Assembly: GCA_002197995.1 (NCBI GenBank)
Contig: NGZR01000004.1
Coordinates: 3,472,001-3,536,000 of the forward strand
Direction of reading: 5' to 3'
DNA: 64,000 bases
Source of the DNA: Gaeumannomyces sp. JS-464
Taxonomy: Eukaryota > Ascomycota > Sordariomycetes > Magnaporthales > Magnaporthaceae
Shown: one piece after another, positions 59,554 through 64,000 of the stretch
Position numbering within the stretch: the first letter of the stretch is position 1
Layout: every line of letters begins with the position of its first letter
Position numbers and translations under genes: made by a program
Notes under the pieces: generated by a model
Database searches by the model: none
What the model was told of the DNA's origin: nothing
What the model saw: the letters and a program-made list of their open reading frames with translations, nothing else

Positions 59554-62100
59554 ATGGCGACGAGTATGTTGACGCCCATGCCCTTCCATCTGGTTGAAGA
59601 TCAAGCCTGCTAACCTGCCCGAAACACGTCTAGGTCGGGAGGAGCGCATGCACGGGCGGCTGCGTGGAGCTCAGTATGCTATTTCATGCTCTTGCCCTGA
59701 GTGAATACTGTTGCGAAACACCACTGACATAGAAATTCAGGCGCCATCAAGTCGAGGACATCTCCTTCGGCATTTTCCCTCTCGACGAAGAAGAGGAGCC
59801 GGCCCAGGAGCCGGGCCCGGAGCCCGAGCCGGCTCCGCCTCCGGCGGGTCCCGACCCTAGGCACTAATCGGGAGCTTCCCCCTTCTTCACCTCAGTAGAA
59901 GAAGCACCTGCGATAGATAATGCTCTCCCGTCCGGCACGCCGACGCCGCGCGGCGTCGCGAACCGTTGCCGCAAGGACCTCGTCCTCTCGGAAACAGAAT
60001 GATCTCTACGACATGCCGGACAACACAGAGGATGAAATAAGTCACCACAGCACCCGCAGGCTCTCGGCGGAGAACACTCACCAGTCCCCGTCCGGCGGCT
60101 ACGACGAGTGACGGAGAGCCCCATCGGCGCGCCCGGGAGCGGGCACCGACGGCGCGTGCGCATCAGTGCCGCTGCCAGCCAGACAGCCTCGGTCTCGCTC
60201 CAGGAGGTTCTGCTGGCCGAGCCCGAGCCGGAATCTGTCGTCGCCTCCTCGTCGCCCCTGGAGCGCAAGACGAGGAGGGCGCGGTCCTCGCTCGGCACGG
60301 CTTCGACGAGGTTTAGCACGAACGCGGCTACTGCTACGAACACTACTGCCGCGGCTGCGGCTTCTTCTGCCTCGGGAGCCAGACTAGGCACGCGGCTCTC
60401 TCAAACCTCCTCAACTGTCCGGAGTGCCGAGGTGGAGGAGTCGTCTCCGCATGTCGCTAGCAATCCGGACCGGACACCTGCCTCGAATGCCACCGTCGCC
60501 GATAATGTCGACGAGCTATCTCCGGACAATCCTGTTGGCGGCAGCAGCGTCATACAGTCTTCTCCAGCCGCTCGCGCTCTTAAGAAGAGGCGGGCTTCTG
60601 CGAGCCTGGCAGCCAAGAGAACTATGCTGAGGAAGGGCAGGCAGAGCGCAAGATCACCTAGCGTCGATATGGATATCGACGAACTGTCGTCAAGACAACC
60701 GGAAGCATTTGACAGGCCATCTGAGAGGCATTCACTGAATGCCACGGAATCTCCATCATTGGCTGAGTTACCTGAGGAAGCCGACGAAGTGGAAGAGGCC
60801 CATGCCTCGCCGAGCATAGTTGAGGCTCCTCCTCAGGCGAGGAACCGAACGAGGAATCAGAAGACGAGGCTGAAGAGGTCGACAACCAGGAAGCAGCTCG
60901 GAAGCTTGGCAGGAAGCGACTGCGGAGGGCTTCCCTGCGCCATCCCTGAACTAGGCTCGGCCGCCGAGGAACCGTCCCGCGCCTCCCAAGCGCCGACGGG
61001 GTGCTCCGGCCTCGAGCCCGACGGGGCAAAACCAACCGTCCAGGCCACAGCGCACGGCGGCACACGAGGTATCGAAGCAGAAAGAACCGCCCAAGCGGAA
61101 AGAACTGCCGAAAAAGAAAGAGCCGCCGAAGCAGAAGGAACCACCACCAAAGCAAAAGGGGCCGTCAAGGCAGAGGTCCAAGAAAAAGGCGGCACCCCCT
61201 CCTCAGGACAGCGGCCCGGAGGTCGAGGCGTCGGGCGAGCCCATCTCAGTGCCTGTCCAGCGCTTCACCAGGTTCAGGGGCGCTGGCGGGGACGAGTCGG
61301 ACGAGGACGAGCTCGTGTCCGGAATCCCATTCTCGAGCCGCGATGGCGTCACTTCGGTTGACATCTTGAGGCAGCTTTGCGAGGAGGTTACCATGGGCGT
61401 GCTGCGCACGCTCAAGGAGAAGGCGGGCGAGGCAGAGGATGCGGCGACTAGACGGGAGCTCAAGACCAAAATCAGAGCGCTGGAGGCTTTCAGGGAGGAG
61501 TTGAGGACAAAGCTGATCGAACATGTACGTTGACCTTGGCGCCTTTCCATCTGCCACTTCCTCAGGTGAGTTTATGTTGTGCTAACCCAAGGCCTGGTAT
61601 GACCCTTTGTAGACGATTGCTTTGGACAGCCTTCACATGCTCAAGAAGCGGCTTCGTGCAAGCCAGAAGGAGAAACGCAGCCTCCGCGACGAGATTCTCC
61701 GGCTGCGGGCCGAAAGGGACCAGGTCGCGCTGCGCATGGACGCTCTCAGGATGAAGCACGGGAGCGAAGCGCAAAAAGTCCTGGTAAGCATGGTTTCCCC
61801 GCTCGTCTTCCTATCGCATCGGGTACCACAGCCACCTAACATGTCCGGCCTCCGTCACAGAGAAACATCCAGATATCATCGGCGATGCACGACATCGAGC
61901 TGGCGGTAGACGAGGGCCGGTCGGCCCCAGAACTGTCCGCGGCCGAGAAAAAGAAGGCAGATTTGGGGAACCTGGAGCTCCTCATGCACAAGGTTGGCGG
62001 CCAGCTGTGTGCCAACGGCCCTGGGACCGGCGTGCTTGATCAAGTCAAGAGCTTCAACGCCTACCTTGAGAGGGCCGCCGCAGCCCTCCAGGCGAGGTAG
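59554..62100 (+). CDS. ame1: Inner kinetochore subunit Ame1/CENP-U, several frame breaks
   Basis: COMA/CCAN kinetochore subunit linking centromeric chromatin to the outer kinetochore. Exons are 59554-59563, 59634-59673, 59741-59847, 59896-61524, 61613-61783 and 61861-62100. The N-terminus MATSREERMHGRLRGAQ needs the first two tiny exons. Intron 3 is 48 bp with a CACTAAT branch-like site. The middle is disordered and basic, with SPSVDMDIDELSS and repeated K-E-P-P-K units. The C-terminal 250 residues are the conserved coiled coil: DELVSGIPFSSRDGVTSVDI, LCEEVTMGVLRTLKEKA, KIRALEAFREELRTKL, SLHMLKKRLRASQKEKRSL and SAMHDIELAVDEGRSAPEL. Frame changes lie near 59950, 60102, 60835 and 60945-60956, all in the disordered part. 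The last one is complex, with stops in two frames. Confidence 0.78.
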
Positions 62101-62451
62101 ATCAGATTCCTGCCATTTTGTGGCGATGAGTAGGGGTTTTGCGATCAAAATTCTATCACGAGTACCGCGTTGCGTTTGATTCATAGGGCGGGCGTTTTGT
62201 TACAGCATTTGGGTGGGTGGGTTTGAACCGAGAAGCGCTCGATGGGAGGCGGTATCAGGCGCACTCCAGAGGGCTGTCCTTCCCCTTGGTGTCATCAGGG
62301 TAGGCAAGAGGTCATAGACGGGTTTATATAGTACACGGACGTCATCGGATGGAGCGGGTTGCCGTGGGCAATATCACACCAGTGACTGATTCTACGCCGC
62401 CGCTCCTTGCGCGGGGCAGACAGCATGGCAAACACAAAAAGAATAAAAGAA
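62101..62451. other. Intergenic between convergent genes
   Basis: 351 bases of 3' UTR. No coding signal. Confidence 0.5.
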
Positions 62452-63618
62452 TCATGAGGAGTCACCGCCGGAGCCTTTGAACACGCCCGAGACCTTGTCG
62501 AGTATGGTCTCCTTGCCCTGCAGCTTGCGCAGCTCCTTCTCCCTCTCTTTCTCCAGCCTCAGCTCGTGGAGGCGGCTCGCGGCCTCGGCCTGGGCGCGCA
62601 GCTCGGCCTTTGCGGCGGCCTCCTCTGCGGCGCGCTCCTGCTCGGGCAGGTCCTTTATGCGGTCCTCGAACTTCTGGCGCACCTCCGCCGAGATAAGGCT
62701 GCTGATCTTGTCCTCGTCCATGTCGGCCGCGGCCGGGAAGGTGGTCCTGGTGATGAGGGGCGCGAACTTGGGCGCGGGGCTGCCCTCCTCCTTGGCCTTT
62801 GCGATGGCGGCCTCCTGCTCCAGCATCCGGTGGTAGAGGCTGTCGGCGTGCATCTGGATCTCCTCGTCGACGGTCGCGGGCCGGTCGTGCGCGGACAGGT
62901 AACCCAGGGCCTTCAGCAGGCGCTGTCGGAGGAGGGGCGTAGCAGTAATCAGGGGTCAGCACATGGCATGCCTGCTACAGTGGATTACGTAGGTAGGTAG
63001 ACAGTCAGGCAGGCAGGCAAGGCGAAGCAAAAAAAAAAAAAAAAAAAAAAAAAAACAGCGTACCGACTGCATCGTGTAGCAGCGCTCAAACTTGCGCACC
63101 TGGGCGCTGCACATTGTGAACTTTGCGGCCCAGTCGCCGGCCTTCATGCAGTTGGTCCAGTCGAGCTGCTCGAGCGCGCAGTTCTCGAGCGCGGCGCGCC
63201 CAATGTTGGACCGGCGCTCCTTGTAGCCCTCGAGCACGTCCATCAGTTTCTCGTGGTCGCTCTTGGCCTCGGCCTCGACCTCGGCCTGCGGCCGGTACGT
63301 CCGCCACAGGTGCGCGTACCGCCCGTCCTGGAACTGCGACTCGCGCGGCACTGCTGCTGCTTCTGCTGCTGGGGCCGTCGTGCCATCGGCCTGAGTTGCT
63401 GCTGTCGCGGCGGCGCCCGTGGACCGCCGTTGCCTCGAGTCGGGTTGTGGCGGTTGTTGTGGCTGCTGCTGCTGCTGCCGCTCCCCAGCGCCGGCGGGCT
63501 TGAACTTCACTGGCGATTCCTTCTCGAGGAACTCGCGCAGCTTCGGGTCGAGCTTCTGTAGCGGATCTGACCCATTGTTGTTCGGCTGTCCGCCGAAGAA
63601 TCCGTCGAGCCACCCCAT
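62452..63618 (-). CDS. Twin-CX9C (CHCH-like) protein, conserved fungal family
   Basis: Exons are 63618-63064 and 62922-62452, giving 341 residues with no frame break. The start is the ATG at 63618 (MGWLDGFFGG). Residues 20-35 read PLQKLDPKLREFLEKESPVK, followed by a Gln/Pro/Ala-rich linker and DGRYAHLWRTYRPQAEVEA. The core is NCALEQLDWTNC and MCSAQVRKFERC, two Cys pairs each spaced by nine residues, the twin CX9C pattern of Mia40 substrates in the mitochondrial intermembrane space. RLLKALGYLSAHDRP follows after the intron, then a long charged coiled coil ending in KETILDKVSGVFK. It is longer than typical CHCH proteins. The location is inferred from the motif only; no presequence is seen. The 141-bp intron holds an A27 run on the plus strand. 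Confidence 0.8.
63029..63055. repeat. A27 homopolymer tract inside an intron
   Basis: Twenty-seven A on the plus strand (T27 on the coding strand), just after the donor site of the twin-CX9C gene intron. Confidence 0.85.
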
Positions 63619-64000
63619 CACGACAGTATGGCCTTTTGTGGGCAGCTAGGCTAGCGCATGTCGGAGCCTTTTGCTTCTCTTGTTTCGACTGCCCCTCAAC
63701 ATCCGCGCCCACCCTGGCGGGCCGTGATGCTCAAGGAAAGTTTACTCCACTCGGTGGATTTTGGGTGTGTTACATAAGCACCACCATAACGCGAGCACAT
63801 AGGTCTGGCAAACTGCTTATATTCCTTCCCACACCTTCACACAACCACATACGACCATACCCACTGGAATGTACGGGATCCCGTCCGCTCTCCCCTAGTC
63901 AAACCAGTGAGGGCTGGCTTGACTACTAGAGAGTGATTGGGATCCCAAACTTCTAACAGCTGGCCAATGATGTTGTGTTGGTCAGGACTGATTGTTAATC
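63619..64000. other. Promoter side of the twin-CX9C gene
   Basis: No coding signal up to the window end. Confidence 0.5.

Overview
The window looks like the chromosome of a filamentous ascomycete, probably a GC-rich Sordariomycete. Protein-coding genes carry many short introns (48-475 bp; GT/GTA donors, CAG/TAG acceptors), third positions are rich in G and C, and the gene content is ordinary Pezizomycotina housekeeping. The species cannot be named from the sequence. I see no transposon, CRISPR array, secondary-metabolite cluster or confident tRNA/rRNA gene. All splice sites were placed by eye from reading phase and family similarity.

Layout. 1-13 kb: the 5' part of a Psr1-like phosphatase gene (minus), a 4 kb gap, a peroxisomal ABC half-transporter, a single-pass membrane protein and a xylose-reductase-like aldo-keto reductase. 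13-30 kb: sds22, an alpha/beta hydrolase, a BTB protein, csn12, ribosomal protein L20, a GNAT acetyltransferase and a DUF7514-like protein with a charged tail. 32-43 kb: a conserved unknown, gcn5, ost5, rad1 and a large low-complexity unknown. 46-64 kb: cdc26, taf2, sas4, an IQ-motif protein, an AME1/CENP-U kinetochore gene and a twin-CX9C protein. Several products act on chromatin and chromosomes (Gcn5, Taf2, Sas4, Rad1, Cdc26, Ame1, Sds22), but they belong to separate complexes and do not form a pathway or operon.

The strongest signal is technical. At least eleven genes contain reading-frame breaks, mostly one missing base in a run of G or C. They occur even in essential genes (three in the L20 gene alone), and in most genes adding the missing base makes the exon lengths sum to a whole number of codons. 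This points to consensus errors in a draft assembly rather than pseudogenes, so frameshifted genes are annotated as CDS with the break positions given.

Other points of interest are a recurring 10-bp palindrome between genes and in an intron, a probable GC-AG intron in rad1, an enlarged CDC26, an unusual cofactor loop in the xylose-reductase-like protein, and hairpins in two noncoding stretches. I did not find an undescribed multi-gene system.
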